Shown here: piece by piece, positions 30,207 through 43,296 of the stretch
How positions within the stretch are numbered: position 1 is the first letter of the stretch
Layout of the letters: every line of letters begins with the position of its first letter
Source of the DNA: Eutreptiella sp. 'Long Island Sound 2002'
Taxonomy: Eukaryota > Euglenozoa > Euglenophyceae > Eutreptiales > Eutreptiaceae
NCBI GenBank assembly: GCA_964036045.1
Contig: OZ038381.1
Span: 157,236,283 to 157,300,282, forward strand
Direction: 5' to 3'
DNA length: 64,000 nucleotides
The notes under the pieces: generated by a model
What the model saw: the letters and a program-made list of their open reading frames with translations, nothing else
The model's database searches: none
What the model was told of the DNA's origin: nothing
Made by a program: the position numbers and the translations under genes

Positions 30207-33078
30207 TGAAGCGGTACCCAGAACCCCATGGCTAGGGTAGGGCATACAACCGGTCTCCGGTCCACTAACCCCATGTACGGAAGGGAAGACGCCCGTTGAC
30301 GCCCGGTGCGAGCCCGGCGGGAGCGTGTTCCGTGCCGTAAAGCCCCGCATCGGCAACCGATGCACCGCCAGCGGAGATTTATATATCAGAACATCAGGAA
30401 TCAACAGGGTTTTATTTTCACATTGTTTCCGTCAATTTTTACGCTTCCGTTCTGATATTCACTGTTTTGACAGCTGGCGGTTAGCTCGCGACTTTAGCGT
30501 AACCGCCAGTTTAACTGTTATATACATATATGGGATTTTCGACTTCGACATCCCCGCACTTGATTTGACCTCTTTCGAGTGGACCTACGTCCTTCCCTAT
30601 GCGCGAATCAACTTTCCTTTTGTCTTGCCCTCCATTTGTCTTAGAGATATGGGCAAAACAAAGTTGATTCGTGAGGCCACTTGTCAGGGTCATATCTCGT
30701 GCCGCTTGCGAGGAATGACAATAAGGAAACGTGGGATGTATTCACAATACTCCCAACGTAATTTAGGAAGCATTCTACGCCTTGCGTTTCCACACGTGCG
30801 CGCTAGCGCAATGGATCATGGTCAAGAGGGTAGAGTTTGCGTTATAACTCTTTGGCCATGATATTGCGTGCGTTATGATAACTTTCGAGTGTAGCGCGCG
30901 AGTGTTGGTGTTGCATAGGAACTCTCCTTGAGTTCCTATGAGCGATTGACACAAAGTTATGCCCTTGGAGGGGCATGATATATCGTGGGGGGAGCTACCT
31001 TTTTGGGCAATATGGAGTATGTGCCTTGTGTTGTGTTGCGTGCCCATTTGGCGGGTCCATCGCTCCAAGCCAAACCCGCCAATGGACCACATATTGTGCA
31101 AGCCCCTTCTCCATACTCCCCACGATCAATTGCAAGCCTAACCTTCGTGGAGGGAAGCTTGTGTGGCGATCCCAAAACGATGCGTTGGGAGCAAGGTGTG
31201 TGTTTTGCAATTTTCCATATTTTCATGTGCCCACTTGGGAAGTAGCGCTCGTAACCTTTCAAAGCGCCCCAAGTGGAGCACATATGTGGAATCGAAGGTC
31301 ATTGGTGTCAAGTCATTGTGTTTAGAAGAATTAGTTGATTGCACGATCCAAGCCGAAGATATTATAATATAATTGTGCACATTTCAAGGCACTTTTGTGT
31401 GCCTTTGTGTCAATTTTGCCGTTTTTGGCCCGTCATGATGTCAAGTGGCGACCGTGTATCTCAACGTTGCGCTCAATTGACATCATGACCCAAGTATGTT
31501 ATGAGGGTACATACTTCGGTGCCCAACATATCTTGGACCCGGCGAATAACTCCTCTTGGGCTTGGCATACCGTGGCTGCCATGTTGGCAATTTGGGACTA
31601 TCCCAAATCATGGGCTCACTTGGCGACCCTGCCATTCCCGAAACCGGAGGAGTTGGGCGACGCCGGAAAGATATGTTGGACACATATGACGTGATACCAA
31701 TCCTATGGCACACTCCGGTCCAAGTCGGGCATGTGCCTCATTTGCCCCAACCATGAGTGTGCGCATTTTTGGCCATTTTGAGCAATTTTCCACTTTTGCT
31801 GCCCGCCGTGCACTATGTTCAGCCCACCCGTGCACGCCGGACGCATGGACCAATGGACCATATATGACATGGGTGTTATGTATATTGGTCCCCATGGTTC
31901 ACACACCACGTGGGCGAAGCGGAGCAACCTTCGTTAAGGTGCTAGCCCAAAGTGAGTGTGGGCAACTTTGCCATTTTGGCATTTGTGGACCCAATTGGGA
32001 TTGTCACCACGCCGAGTGGCATGAAGATCTTTGGGAGCCAAGTGCATGGCAGTCTCTGTTGGACTCCCGGTGGATGGCGTATGGAATGGCAGATCCGATC
32101 TCCAAGCCGGCGTGGAGATATACTATTGGGAGCACCCCAAATTTTGGCTCATTTCGAGCAGCCAAAATGACCCCATTTTGGGACCTCAATTTCACTGCTC
32201 AGTGTGGTCAATTGGCGGCCCCATATCTCTTTGCCCACAGGGAGCCCGGACCTAGTTCCAAGTTGTACACTCAGATATAAGTCGTAGGTCCTGCCTCCTA
32301 ACCTCTGAGTCATTGGCCTTGCCCTGGCCGGGCGAGCCACGCGTGGGAATGACGCCAATTTTGGTGATTTTGGCATCATGACCCCACTTGCCGAATCCGT
32401 GTTGCCCTGATGCCGGGACGTCAGAGGGAACCAGGTTGGGTGAGGGCTCCAGGGAGTTCTTACTCGAAGGGCATAGGGTCAGTTGCCTCGTCCCTACCTC
32501 TGGCGGGTCCGGACGAGAGGTCAATTTTTGAGATTTTTGAGCTAATTTCAGTTTGGGCTGAAACAGCCCATTTTCAGCTACCAACTCCTAGGGGATAATG
32601 GCGGAGCCATATCTCTGGCTCAGAGTGGAGTTGGAACCTGCCGTTAAGGGAGCATAGGGAGCAATCGTTGATTGGCCTTGGAGAATTTGGATTCCCAGGA
32701 ACTCGCCTGTGGCTGGGCGGGACACCCCCCCTTTTGGCAGGGTTTCAGGGTCTGGACTGAGCAGGGCATGGGTTGTGTTTGAGCCCCCGCCCACACCAGC
32801 CACTGAGAGGGTCGGACCTGGGATTGGGATATGAGTTGGGACTGAGTGTCTATTGTCCTGTAATGCCCTCCAGTCCAGTCTTAACCCCATGTGTACATAT
32901 CCTGATTTGTTGCTGTACATACTTTCGTTCCCTTGTTGCAGAGTGGCAAGGATCCTGAAACGCTTTGTCACATGACACGAGCGTATTGATGCCCTTGTGA
33001 GCGTAGTGCTTTGCCTGCCTGCTCACCTGTGCATGTCACCGCAGCGTCCCGTGGCCGGCCCCCCACGGAAACGCGTCA
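30207..33078 (+). repeat. Gypsy A 3' LTR (2,872 bp)
   Basis: It matches LTR1 from TGAAGCGG to CGCGTCA. It is shorter mainly because the segment after GTTATATACA (near 30527) that LTR1 has is missing. It is followed by CTCC and then gypsy B sequence. Confidence 0.9.
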
Positions 33079-33082
33079 CTCC
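33079..33082. repeat. Target-site duplication of A, right copy (CTCC)
   Basis: CTCC directly after LTR2. With the left copy it defines a 4-bp duplication. Removing A plus one copy restores the B frame ATG TTG GAG GAG AAA. Confidence 0.75.
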
Positions 33083-34263
33083 AACATCTTCTGATACGGC
33101 ACACAACGGGGATCAATGCGATTGCCCTCAACAACAGCCCGCAGGCTCCGCTCTGAAAGCAGGTCATGCGCAGCAGTGTCCTGCCGCAGCACACGCAACC
33201 GTGCTTCCCTCATGGACGACGGCGGGGACAATACGCGGTGACTGGAATGGCAGACGCAACACCCAGAACACATCTGGTGGCAGCCATCCGTCTCTCCCGC
33301 GGCAGACTCATCTGTACACCCCCATTCCTTACCCTCAGGGGGCTGACGCAGATCCATGCCCTGCGCGTCAAACAGCACAACCCTGGTCGTCCAGTGGGGC
33401 GATTGCTGCAGAATGAGCCCATCAGTGTTCCTATATAGGGGCACTGATGGGTCGAGGTCCCACCAATCCAGCGCCACTTCACCCAACGTCCAAAACCATG
33501 GACACTGCTTACGTACTGGCACTAGCAGGATTCCTCTACCCTGGTCAAGCACAATTTTGGTGACAGTGTCTTGCAGCAAGTGGTGTGGCGGATGCAACCA
33601 TAAAAACTTCTGCATTGGTCGCCCTTTGGAGTCCAACAAACCCCAATTATGGGACAACCCATTCTCCCCTTTATCCCAATACTCCGGAAAAGAGTGTGCC
33701 TGCTTGGAAGGGAAAACATCAACGAACTGATCACCCTTCAGCCCAGCCCATTTCAGTATCATGTCTCGTACTGACGATAAAAGAATGTGATTGCCCTGTG
33801 AGTACAAAAATTTAGTGGATCGTCTCATCTTCCTGCGCACAGCCTGGCGGCATTCACCAGGGGTCTGAAGTGCCATTTTCTGAAAAAACTTTGAGTACTG
33901 GGCCCGCACCCGTCGTGATGTGACTGGTGTGGATCCGATCTGGGCCATCTTCAGTGGGTCCCCGTCCTGTTCGTCATCCGCCAAATTGTCCCGGGGGATA
34001 TCTCCCGGCAAACACATGGCGCACAGTTCATCCACTTCACATTTACAATGACGACACGAAACTGGGGCCGGTGGGTGCGTCTGTGTGCCCCCCCCCTCCT
34101 GAAACTTTGCCTGGGCCCCTGTAGTCCCGACAGAGCCCAAAATCACCCGCAAAAAAAACGGGGGGTGGAGCTGTATATACAGACTGAGCATGAGACACAT
34201 CCTCCACGTCAGAGTGGAGCTCATCTGTGCCATCAGCCTCAGAACTTGAGTCAGACCCCACAT
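33079..34263 (-). pseudogene. Gypsy B MT-like domain and RT approach, 5' of the A insertion
   Basis: Minus frame. GDQFVDVFPSKQAHSFPEYW, then FLWLHPPHHLLQDTVTKIVL, GRGILLVPV and GEVALDWWDLDP resemble the DIRS-type methylase-like domain (acidic DVF, N/H-P-P motif, VP strand). The same order occurs in D (HLWVNAPFSRMQDVVLKAIM). It ends ...RIDPRCVPYQKMLE and continues across A at 15383. It is separated from the protease ORF by a frameshift near 34100. Confidence 0.65.
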
Positions 34264-35437
34264 CTATGGTACATGGGCATTGCGGAGGCTCTGACCCGTC
34301 ATTCAAAACGAGGGCTGCAGGTGGGCGCAACCCCTCACTCATGCACTGTCTGACACAAAAACAGTCAATTGCACACATACAAAAGCTGCGAAAATGCTTG
34401 CAAGACGTCCTTGTCTCCGGATCTCCCGCGTCCTGGCGATCAAGACTTAAAGGCTGTCGTTCATGTTGATGCGGGCGTCCTGTGGAAGGAAAACAAGAGA
34501 TACAAACAGCAGTGACAGAAGCAGCCGTGGCAGCTGTGATTGCTGGGACAAGATGCGTGTGAGGTAGGGTCAAAAGTGCCAACGAAGATAAGACTGGTCG
34601 CAGTACCTCAGTGGCACAGCACTGCGAGATCTGCTCATCCCTATCAGGTGCTGTAGGCACCAGATGTTTCTGGCAGCAACGCCCAACCTCCCCAGAGCAT
34701 GAATAAAGTTCAGAACAGTGCCGACACATGGCCACTGTTATCCCTGCCTGGCTGTCCCCGCTGATCGCCGAGTCCTGCTGGGGCTCTCCAAGCGGAGCCC
34801 TCAATTCAGACGCCTCGTGACTCATCTGGAACACAGAAACTGATGGAGAAATATCCATCAGACAGTCGCGGACTGGATCAATCGTCAGACCATACGGCTT
34901 GCAAAAAGGATAACCTAAAATGACATGTTCGACTACATCGGCCTTGTAAACAAACACATCCTCACAAAGAATCTCAATCATGCGCCCGTGATGTTCCACA
35001 GGCAGCGCCATGGACACTGTGGCAGCATGTGTACCACCAGCGATACAACTGCCATCTGCCACTGTGATCTGCAGTGGGCGGGCAGCGAGTGTCAACATTT
35101 TATTCTCAAAAAATGAACTAGGTGCCAGCGCGAACACCTGGGAACCGGGGTCGATCAATACTGTGTGCTGCACCCCATCAACAACTCCAGACACTACCAA
35201 CTCCGTGGCACCATCGACCTGATTGGGTGCCGGCTTGCGCCTAAATCTGCACACTTTTTTTCTGGTCATGCCACAGGTCAGTGAATAGCGTCGTACAGCG
35301 GCAGGACGCATTACACCTGACCGGATGCAGACCTCCAGCATAGGCAACACAAGAGACTCTGGGGGCCGATTTACAGAAGCAGCGGCCTCCAGAGCCGAAT
35401 TCAGGACGCCATCATGTGACTGCACGCCACATCCCAC
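34043..35437 (-). pseudogene. Gypsy B aspartic protease and Cys-rich segment
   Basis: HTVLIDPGSQVFALAP is the protease active-site loop with Pro in place of Thr or Ser (DPG). HVILGYPFCKPYGLTIDP is the second motif. A segment rich in Cys and His follows (residues about 260-390, for example FCMCAIDCFCVRQC) that D does not clearly show, with no recognised domain. The frame is the same as that of the gag upstream. It breaks near 34100, where the MT-like frame takes over. Confidence 0.7.
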
Positions 35438-35557
35438 AGTGGTGGTCGGGGTCTGTCCCTCGTTGACAGTGGTCAGTGGGGCAGTGGCCGCGTTAACAGT
35501 GGTTGTGTCACTCAGGCATTCCTGTCTGCGTTATTTTTTCGCTAAGCTCCGACAGCT

Positions 35558-36092
35558 TTAGCCTTGAGTCTCTCGTCCAGCAGCTGGCTTAGCCGAAGGG
35601 CCTGAGGGTCCTGGTTGCGCAGGCAATTTGGCTGGATTGCCCTGTTCATTAGTCCCCTTGCCTTTCTGGCTTTTCCCCGCGTCTCGGTTGCCGGGCTGCA
35701 CCCCTGACGTCTCAGCGCCCACTTGGCAGTGCTGGGTCTTTCCCCGGCCACGTCCTTTACCCTGCTGCTGGCGGGGGCCATTCTGGGGACAATCCCTGGC
35801 CCAATGATCAGGCGGGGCACAGTGCAGACAGAGTTTTTCCCGGAAGCGACGTTCAGTTTCGGCGTCCGCTTGCTACAGTGTCGGGCGGCCCCTTCCACTG
35901 TTACCTTTTCCTTTGGCACCTTTCGGCCAACAAAATTCAGCAGTGTGCCCGTCTTTTCCACAATTTGTGCAGTGTCGTTCCTGGCCTTTACCCTGTCTCT
36001 GTCCACTCTGTCCCTGCCCATCCTTTCCACCTCGACCACGGCGACCTTTGAAGCCGGTTCGGACCCCCGTGGCCATCTTTGGGTCACTTAGG
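35558..36092 (-). pseudogene. Gypsy B gag, C-terminal end with two zinc knuckles
   Basis: Two CCHC knuckles: CTNCGKDGHTAEFC near 35970 and CLHCAPPDHWARDC near 35810, in one frame but separated by TAG at 35873-35875. They bind the element's RNA during packaging. Gly/Lys/Gln-rich linkers surround them. Gag ends TAA at 35558-35560, in frame with the protease. The N-terminal part is cut off where gypsy C begins near 36093. Confidence 0.75.
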
Positions 36093-38320
36093 GTGTGTAT
36101 TTATGTGCCGGCAAGCCGCCATTGGCTGATATCATACTCTCCCATCCACCTGGCCTAACCCGATGTGATAGCGTGATAGGTTTGGCCATTCCGGCTATGA
36201 GCGGCCATATTCAGTACCGAGGCGCCGCCAGCTGAGATTTATATATCAGAATATCAGGAATCAACAGGGTTTTTTTATCATAATGTTTCCGTAATTTTTC
36301 CGCCTTGCGTTCTGATGGTCAATGTATCGGCGACTGTCAGTTGCCTCGCGATTTTGCGGTAACCGATTGGTTAACTGTTATTTCCAGATATTTTGGCGGA
36401 AACCCCGATGAAGGGTCAGATTTCATCAGCAAAAGGTTCCTTGCTTCCGCAATATTCTAAATATGCACTCGAAATTTTAATCTGAATTTTTCGCGATGTC
36501 GAAATCGGATTTTCGACTTCGACGTCGCCGCACTTGATTTGGTCTTCTTCGAGTGGTCATACTCCTTTCCCTATGCCCAAATCAGGTTTCCCTTATACAT
36601 GCCACCCATTTGACTTGGAGATATAAGGGAAACAAAAGTGAATCCTGGGACCACTTTGAAGGGCCATATCTACGCGCGAGTGTGAGGAAAGAGAATAAGG
36701 AAGGTTGCGTTGCAAGCGCCTTAGTCTCAACTTATCTTTAGTAGGGTCCAACACCTTAGGTCGTCACACACACTCGTTGTATCATAGGATCATGGTCAAC
36801 ATGGTAGAAACTTGTTTATAACTTGTTGACCATGTGTCCGGACTTGATATTATGACTTTTGAGTGTAGCGCATGAGTCTTGCGGTTGCATAGCATCTTTT
36901 CTTTAGGTTCCCACGTCCATTTAACCCAAAGTTGTGACCATGGAGGGGCATGGCATACCATGGTGGGAGCCAATTTTAAGGGCTATGTGTGATATTGGTA
37001 GTATATGTCTTGATATGCTCACGCCCATGTTATATATCTTCGTGTGGCCGAAGAGATGGGGAGCCACACGTGACAAGGGCCTTGCCCATGTCCCAATTGT
37101 GGAATTCAAAGCGCTAGACTAAGTCTACCGCGTATGTATTGCTCATGGTATGTTTGGCAAAGAGATCCATGAGTGCACTCCCATTTTCATGGGGCATGTA
37201 GATATGAGTGGCGAGGGTATCTCCATGCGCCTGATTGGGGATCCAAGTGGGGGAATTGTTCGCAAATGGTTCCAATCATTTGTTTATTGAACCATGAGCG
37301 GATATCATGGGTGAGCATAGAGATATACTATCATGACAACTTTGTATTTGGACATATTTTCATGTTTTTGACCTCAATTTTTGCTCATTTTTGCGTTTTG
37401 TGTACTTATCTGGTCGGCAAACAGCAAGAAGCGTATGGAGAGTCGAACCATGGTATGTTGTTCATATGTTGGCATATGCTTTGGAGTTGAACACCACCAT
37501 ATGCCGGATCGGGTACTCCATTTGGCTTGGCGCACGAAGGATAAGAATAATTGGTCTCAAGATCATGGGCTGACTTGGGTGGTGCGTGGCGCCCATATCT
37601 GAAGGGGTTTTGAGGGTAAAGTGGGGATGTACATGGGCATTGACCTTTGGTCTCCATCCCCCATGAATACTGGACTTCGATTCCATGCATGCTTTGAGCC
37701 TTCGGATAAGTGGTAACTTCAATTTTGCGCATATATTTGATATATGGCCAATATGGTGTGAATTGGCAGTTTTTGGCATGTTATGAGTTCAAACTCATGG
37801 GGCATATCTCCAAGCCCATTCGACTCCAAGTCCAGCCAAGGTTATGTCAGGGTAGGGCATGGTCCTGAGTGCTACTCTAGGCCATGACACGCCACCCCCC
37901 CTATTGGGCTAGGATTTAGAGGCTTGGGAGTGAACACATTTTTGGGGTTTATGTAGTGACTTGTGACACATGGCATTTAGCCATCTTATTTGACTGGGTT
38001 CAGGGCATCATGTTGGTGAGTCAGGGGAAGGTCTTGAGTCCAGGGAATGAGGGGTCTATGGCTGAGTCTGTGTATGTTTACCTCTTTCCCCCACTTTGCT
38101 TTATTTGTGTTCATATGCCAATTTCAGGGCTTTCCTCTTTGGTGCAATTCTTGTACATGCCCGCCACCGTGGGACGACCCGTGTGCTGAACGGAAGCCCG
38201 CAGTGTGGATTGGATTGTGGATCGGGTTATTGCTGTATTTGTGGGATCTGATTGCTGTTCAGGGTTGAAAGAGGATTGGATTTTCTATATTTTTGGTTCT
38301 TGGACCCTGGATTCTGATAA
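36093..38320 (+). repeat. Gypsy C 5' LTR and leader
   Basis: The segment from about 36235 (GAGATTTATATATCAGAATA) onward matches the A LTR at several blocks (CAGGAATCAACAGGG, GTCGAAATCGGATTTTCGAC), but the ends have diverged. The left end is placed at the break of B coding near 36093 (TGTGTATTT). The right end is somewhere near 38150-38200. There is no gene inside. Boundaries cannot be confirmed because the 3' LTR is outside the window. Confidence 0.55.
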
Positions 38321-41300
38321 ATGCAATCGTTGATCAGGAGCAAGTCAGCAGGGGTGACAGGCGGGAGGGGCACAGCGGGGGCCGGTCCTGGTAGGGACCT
38401 TCTTTATGGTAGCAGAGGCGTACCTGCTGCCCCTACCTACCGCCGACCCGGGGACTTGGGCCCCTCTGAGCCCTGCCCAAGTACGCCCCGGGTGCGTATT
38501 GTGGACTCGTCGGAGACCACGCCGGAGATTGGAGCCAGAGAAGAGCTGAGACGCTCAGGAGCATGGCGAACTCCGGAAGTTGAAGCCCGAAGAGAAATAC
38601 GACGTTCGGGAAGAGGAGGACTTGACATGGAGGACCTGGTCTCCATGTGTGAGCGTCGCTGCCGAAAGGCATGCAACCTCCGCTCCGCCGCGGAGGACTC
38701 TGAGGAGACCTGCCATTCAGGCAGCAGTGGAGGACGGGCCCGGCGCTACCGGACGCGCGGGTCACCCAAGCCCGCGGCAGGGGACGCCGGGGCTATGGAT
38801 ACGGACCCCAGCCCGGTCAGGCTGTGGGACTCCGAGGGGCACTCTGAGGGCTATCGGACAGCCTATGAGCAACCTTCGGAGTCGGAGGAGACAGCCAGAC
38901 CGCCCACAAGGGCGAATACGGGCCCAGAACCCAGCCTGGAGCATGACACCGAGGCGTTGGAGAGGCCCGCCAGAGCCAGAACGGCGACTGTGGCCCGGCA
39001 CACGGAGCCAACGCGGGATAGCATGGGCGACACACCCATGGCGGAGGATTCCGAGGCGCCGGGAACCGCGGGATGCGCCGGATCAGGTTGAAAGCACGCT
39101 GAGTGCCATTGCGAGCACGTGTCCTTCCTCATGGGCAAGTACCCAAAGATGGGGATGGACGCCATCGTGCATCGCCTCGACAGCCTGGACAATGCGAGGG
39201 ACGGTCTAGAGGAGGACGTCGCGGGGGTCCTGGATGACCAGTCGGCAGCGGAGAGAGACATGGCGGAGCTGCGAGCGGATCAGGCCCGGTACCGGGAGAA
39301 TCTGGAGCTGGCCCTGCAGAAGCAGCAGCGAGTGGTGGACAGCCTCCTCCACCTGGTGGAGGACATGTCGGGACGCCTGAAAAGGCTAGAGGAGGTACAG
39401 CCCCTCGACTCGGGTCCGGAGCTCCCGGCAAAGCCGGCCGCGGCAGAGCTGGTGGAGCGGGTTAAGACCCTCAGGAGCGCCATGGAGAAACCCATGGGCG
39501 GCCCTGCAGAGGCAACATACGCGCCTCCGCGTGTTGACCCGGGTGCGCTGCCTTTTGTTCCCATGTTCAGCGAATCCACAATGCTCGGGGAACAAACGGC
39601 ACCGGCTGGGTCCATTCGGGAAGGGCACGTAACCACGGACCCGAGGAGCCTGACGGTACAGATGTCCCATGCCGCCAAGGATCTACCGATCACTACGACT
39701 GCCCACGCAGTTTATGCGGAAGAGGAGATCCAGAGCCAGACCATGCAGGGGCGAACCATGGGAAGCGCCGACGGACATGGTCGAGGTCATCCCAGCGGAA
39801 ACCTGTGGGCGAAGGGTCCCAATACGGGGATATGGACGGCCGGAGGAGCAAGTCCTTCCCGCATTCCAAACCCCATGGGTTCAGGCCCAACTGGACCGCA
39901 CTCCATGGAGGAGAGGGATGTACGGGGAGTGTACTCACACCCCCCGGCCACAGGTGGTATCCGTCTCGGTGGAGTGGTGGCTGGTGACGTCGGAGACGCC
40001 ATCAGGATTGACGACCTCAGGGGAATCAAAATCCCCTACTATGATGGCAACCCCTCCAACCTGGACGACTTCATCCTGGATTGGGAGGACTTCGCCGAGG
40101 AGGTCGTCAGTGAGATGCGGGGAGCGCCGCGGGACAAGTTGGTATGCCGGACATTCCCACACCGGCTGGCGCAGGACCTGAAGGAGGAGCTGCGGGATCA
40201 GATCCGGGAAGGACTGATCCAAACGGAGCAGGCCTGCCTCCAGTGGTTGGAGGATGAGGAGCGGGTGGACGCTCCGAACCAGAAGCTGGAGGACTTGTGG
40301 TCCATCCCGCTGCCGCTGGACCGCGGTGAATTGCGGGTCCGAGAGTGGAACCGGTATCTGCGGAAGTACCGACGGAGCCTCAAGCTGGTTGAGGACTGGA
40401 ACGAGTCCAGCGAGATCCGCCACCTTCTGAAGGACGTCCTCCCCGGGCACTGGAAGAGGAGAGTGGAGGACGAGGAAAAGAAGAGAGCGAAGAAGCGCGT
40501 GGCGGTGAGGATCATGGCGGCGGAGGATACCCATGCGGGTATCATGGAGTTCTTCAGGAGGAACCTGGGCGAGCCCAACCAAATGTTGGGACTGAAGAAC
40601 GCCGTGTACGTGGAGGTATTTGGAGACACCATGGGGCAAAGGTTGCTGCGCCTCAACAACGTGGAGTGGAGGCGCGGGGAGCCGCTGAGGATGCAGGTCA
40701 TCTTCGCCCGCATGAGCCTGGACGAGATGGTGAAGTACATCACGGTGGAGTTGAAGCTCAATGCGAAGAACGAGGCCCACGTGCAGGATCGACATGGTCA
40801 TGGACAACGAGGCCACCGAGAAGACCGCCATCATCGGGAGATCAAGGAGGACACGGCAAACTCCGCGGAGAATGGTAGTGGAAGTGGCCAAGACCACTGG
40901 ACCTGGTTCTGGGAGGATCACGAGGAGGCCAACTTCTTCGCGTTTGTGGCGCCCAACGTGAGGGACCATGGGCAGGATCGGTCCAGATGGAGCCGGGTGG
41001 GACCCAAGAAGGGCAATGAGCCAAGGAGGATCGGGAACCCACCGCTCTCGTTCCGGGAGTACAGGTCCCAGCACGACGGATGCTGGGTCTGTTATGGCAA
41101 GGGAAACAACCATGCACACGACCACCGTCAGTGCAGGGTGGATGAGGCGGACAAGAAGGCCTACTTCGCCGCCCACCCCGAGAAGAAGCCCAAGGAGCAG
41201 CGGACTGACGATTGGAAGGCGAAGGGCGGAGACGCGGGAAAAGGCCAAGGCAGGGGCCAAGGGAAAGGCGGAGGAAGAGGCTATGGTGGTGGACCTGGCC

Positions 41301-41437
41301 AAGACCGACGAGTGAGGTCGATCGAGGAGGTTGCTGAGGACATGTTGAGGACGTTGGAGGAACTCAACGGCCAGCAACGGGGTGGACAAAGTCCTGGCGG
41401 ATCGCAGCCGGAAGGGGCTGCGGGAAGCCAAGTCTAG
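38321..41437 (+). pseudogene. Gypsy C gag
   Basis: The N-terminal ORF (38321-39091) shares CERRCRKACNLRSA with A. Around 39065-39120 the natural reading leaves the frame (DAPDQVESTLSAIAST is in another frame) and returns at HVSFLMGKYPKMGMD, so one or two small indels break gag. The main part (39119-41437) has a coiled coil (LDDQSAAERDMAELRADQAR), the core KIPYYDGNPSNLDDFILDWE near 40030, and a knuckle CWVCYGKGNNHAHDHRQC near 41080, then a Gly/Lys tail. TAG at 41435-41437 is followed in frame by the protease. Confidence 0.75.
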
Positions 41438-43296
41438 AGGAGCCCCCACGGGAGTGGGACCTCGGAGGTCTCTCCTCCGAAAATCAGTGGAATCCCACAG
41501 AAAGCGAAGGCACATCGGGTGCCGAAGAAGGCTCCAGAAGAGCCAAAACCACTGAGTTTCGCCACTCCCAACCCCTGGAGCGCCCTGCCAAGAGAAGTTT
41601 ATGTGAGCAAGGGACGTGGTAAGAAGGAACGAGCGACCACGGAGAGCCCCGTGGACGGGCAAGACCAACCCAAGATCTACACCATCCGTGATCATACCCT
41701 CGAAGTCCTGATGCACCCAGACGTGCTAGAGTTGCATGCCGTGAAAGTCGTCCATACACCGCATGGCGACGAGCGGCAGTTGCACTTGAAGGTGCGTGTT
41801 TGGTGCGGACAAGAGGAATTGGTGGTGGATGTTTTGGTGGATACGGGTGTCCAGGTGAGCCTGGTCCGGAGAGGGTTGTTCAAGGAGGAATCCCTGAAGC
41901 CCAGCCGTAGACCGGTACGCCTGAAGGTGGCCAATGGTGAGATTATGGGTGGTGGCACCCATGAGGCCACTATCAGTATGGAACTCTGGGAGCATGAGCG
42001 CTTGAACCGCCCTGATTTGGCGAAGAGAAGCACTCTATCCGGGAACTTCCATGTGGCCGACATTACAGATTGGGATATGATCATGGGGTATGACTTCATG
42101 GTGGCAAACGCCATTGGAGCCCTTCCCCATCGTGCAACGCTGGTCCGGGAGGATGATAAATGCCTCACATGGCTGTCCACGGACTATGCATGCGGATCAT
42201 CCCACTGGAATGCTGAGGAAGAGGATCGGATCGTCCGAGCGGTGCAAGCTGTGGGTGCCAAGTCCAGAGGAGACCGCAGAGTTCAGCTCACGGAGGATGG
42301 AATGGCGCCGCAGGTGTATGACAGGATGATCCAGACGCTGGGAGCCGAAGCGCCCGAGACGGACGTCTTCGCTTCCCGGGATGCCCCACTTCTGCGGAAG
42401 TGTAGGAGGCATTGGCATCGAGGAGACTCAGCCTGGCACAGGCATTGGGGTTTGAAGGAGTGGGGGCCCATGTATTGGCATGGCTCCCTGGACAACACCA
42501 GACGTACGGTGGAGAAGATCGTCGCGGATAGGGCGAAGGGGATCCTGGTCATATCCGGCATAGGATCCACCCCATGTCCGCTGGAAGATCTCAAGTCGAC
42601 GCTGGACTCCATCACCCTGAACGAGATGTCATTCAGGCCAGAGGAGGAGCTGTTCATCGACGCCAAGGGTGTATCAATGCCCTCCCCGGGTCAAGCGTGG
42701 GGTACCAAAGGTTTCCTGGTGGATGGGGCGCAAGCCCAGCCCACGGGTGATGAAGCATTCATCCGTACGGTGGAGGCGGTGCCCATGAGGGTCATGTTTG
42801 AGCCCAAGGAGGGGACGGATCAGCCAATTAATGGCATTGACGTCCTGTCCCACGCCCAGATCGACGACGTCATCAACTACATGCGGATGGGGATGCACGA
42901 CCGTGTGGCAGCCAAGAAGAGGCGGGCCATGGTCACATCTCCGCATTGGTGGGATGACAAGATGTTGGTCACCGGCAAGTACGAGAAGGATGAGTTCGTG
43001 GCGAGAGTCATGGATCACATCGGGGACCAATACGATGGTCCGGTTGGGTCGGACCCACCAACGTGGGATTTTCCAAGAATGGGGGCCGATAGCGACAGTA
43101 ACCAGCCCGCCGCCGCAAATTTCCGAAGATTATCGGTGGGAAGTGCACCCCACGACGATGAAGACGGCATATCGGACGAGGAGAAGTCGGATTCGAACCC
43201 GGAAGAGGCCTATACCGCAGCGCGGTCGGTTGTATCGATACCAAAGCAAGCGGCTGAAGAGGCCCAGGAGACCCCGAAGGTCGCCGAGCTGAAGAC
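41438..43296 (+). CDS. Gypsy C aspartic protease and MT-like region
   Basis: It is in frame with gag after TAG (TAG AGG AGC CCC, compare TAG CGG AGC CCC in A). The protease has VVDVLVDTGVQVSLV (canonical DTG) and WDMIMGYDFM. The MT-like block has ETDVFASRD, GDSAWHRHWGLKEWGPMYWH and AKGILVIS, but no clear N-P-P motif. It then runs without the AT-rich gap seen in A into an acidic linker ending ...KVAELKT, where the LTR of D interrupts it at 43297. The next host codons reappear at 63886. Confidence 0.8.

Larger units (their letters stand above)
15384..33078 (+). mobile_element. Gypsy A, full-length chromovirus (17.7 kb)
   Basis: It is bounded by LTRs that start TGAAGCGG and end CGCGTCA, with CTCC on both sides. 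Internal order: gag, protease plus MT-like domain, an AT-rich gap, then RT, RNase H, integrase and chromodomain, ending in a polypurine tract before LTR2. It inserted into the MT/RT region of gypsy B in the opposite orientation. It has the longest open frames in the window and is therefore the youngest or best-kept LTR element. Two odd points are a DTA protease motif and a missing RNase H Asp. Confidence 0.9.
11134..36092 (-). mobile_element. Gypsy B (minus), split by A, its gag cut by C
   Basis: Reading on the minus strand from 36092 down: gag end with two zinc knuckles, protease, Cys-rich segment, MT-like domain, [A inserted], RT, RNase H, integrase, chromodomain-like end, polypurine tract. 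Excising A with one copy of CTCC rejoins ...YQKMLE to EKFSTVFEFAKN in frame. B has at least two in-frame stops and two frameshifts, so it is dead. Its 5' gag and 5' LTR should lie beyond the right end of the window, past element C. Confidence 0.8.
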
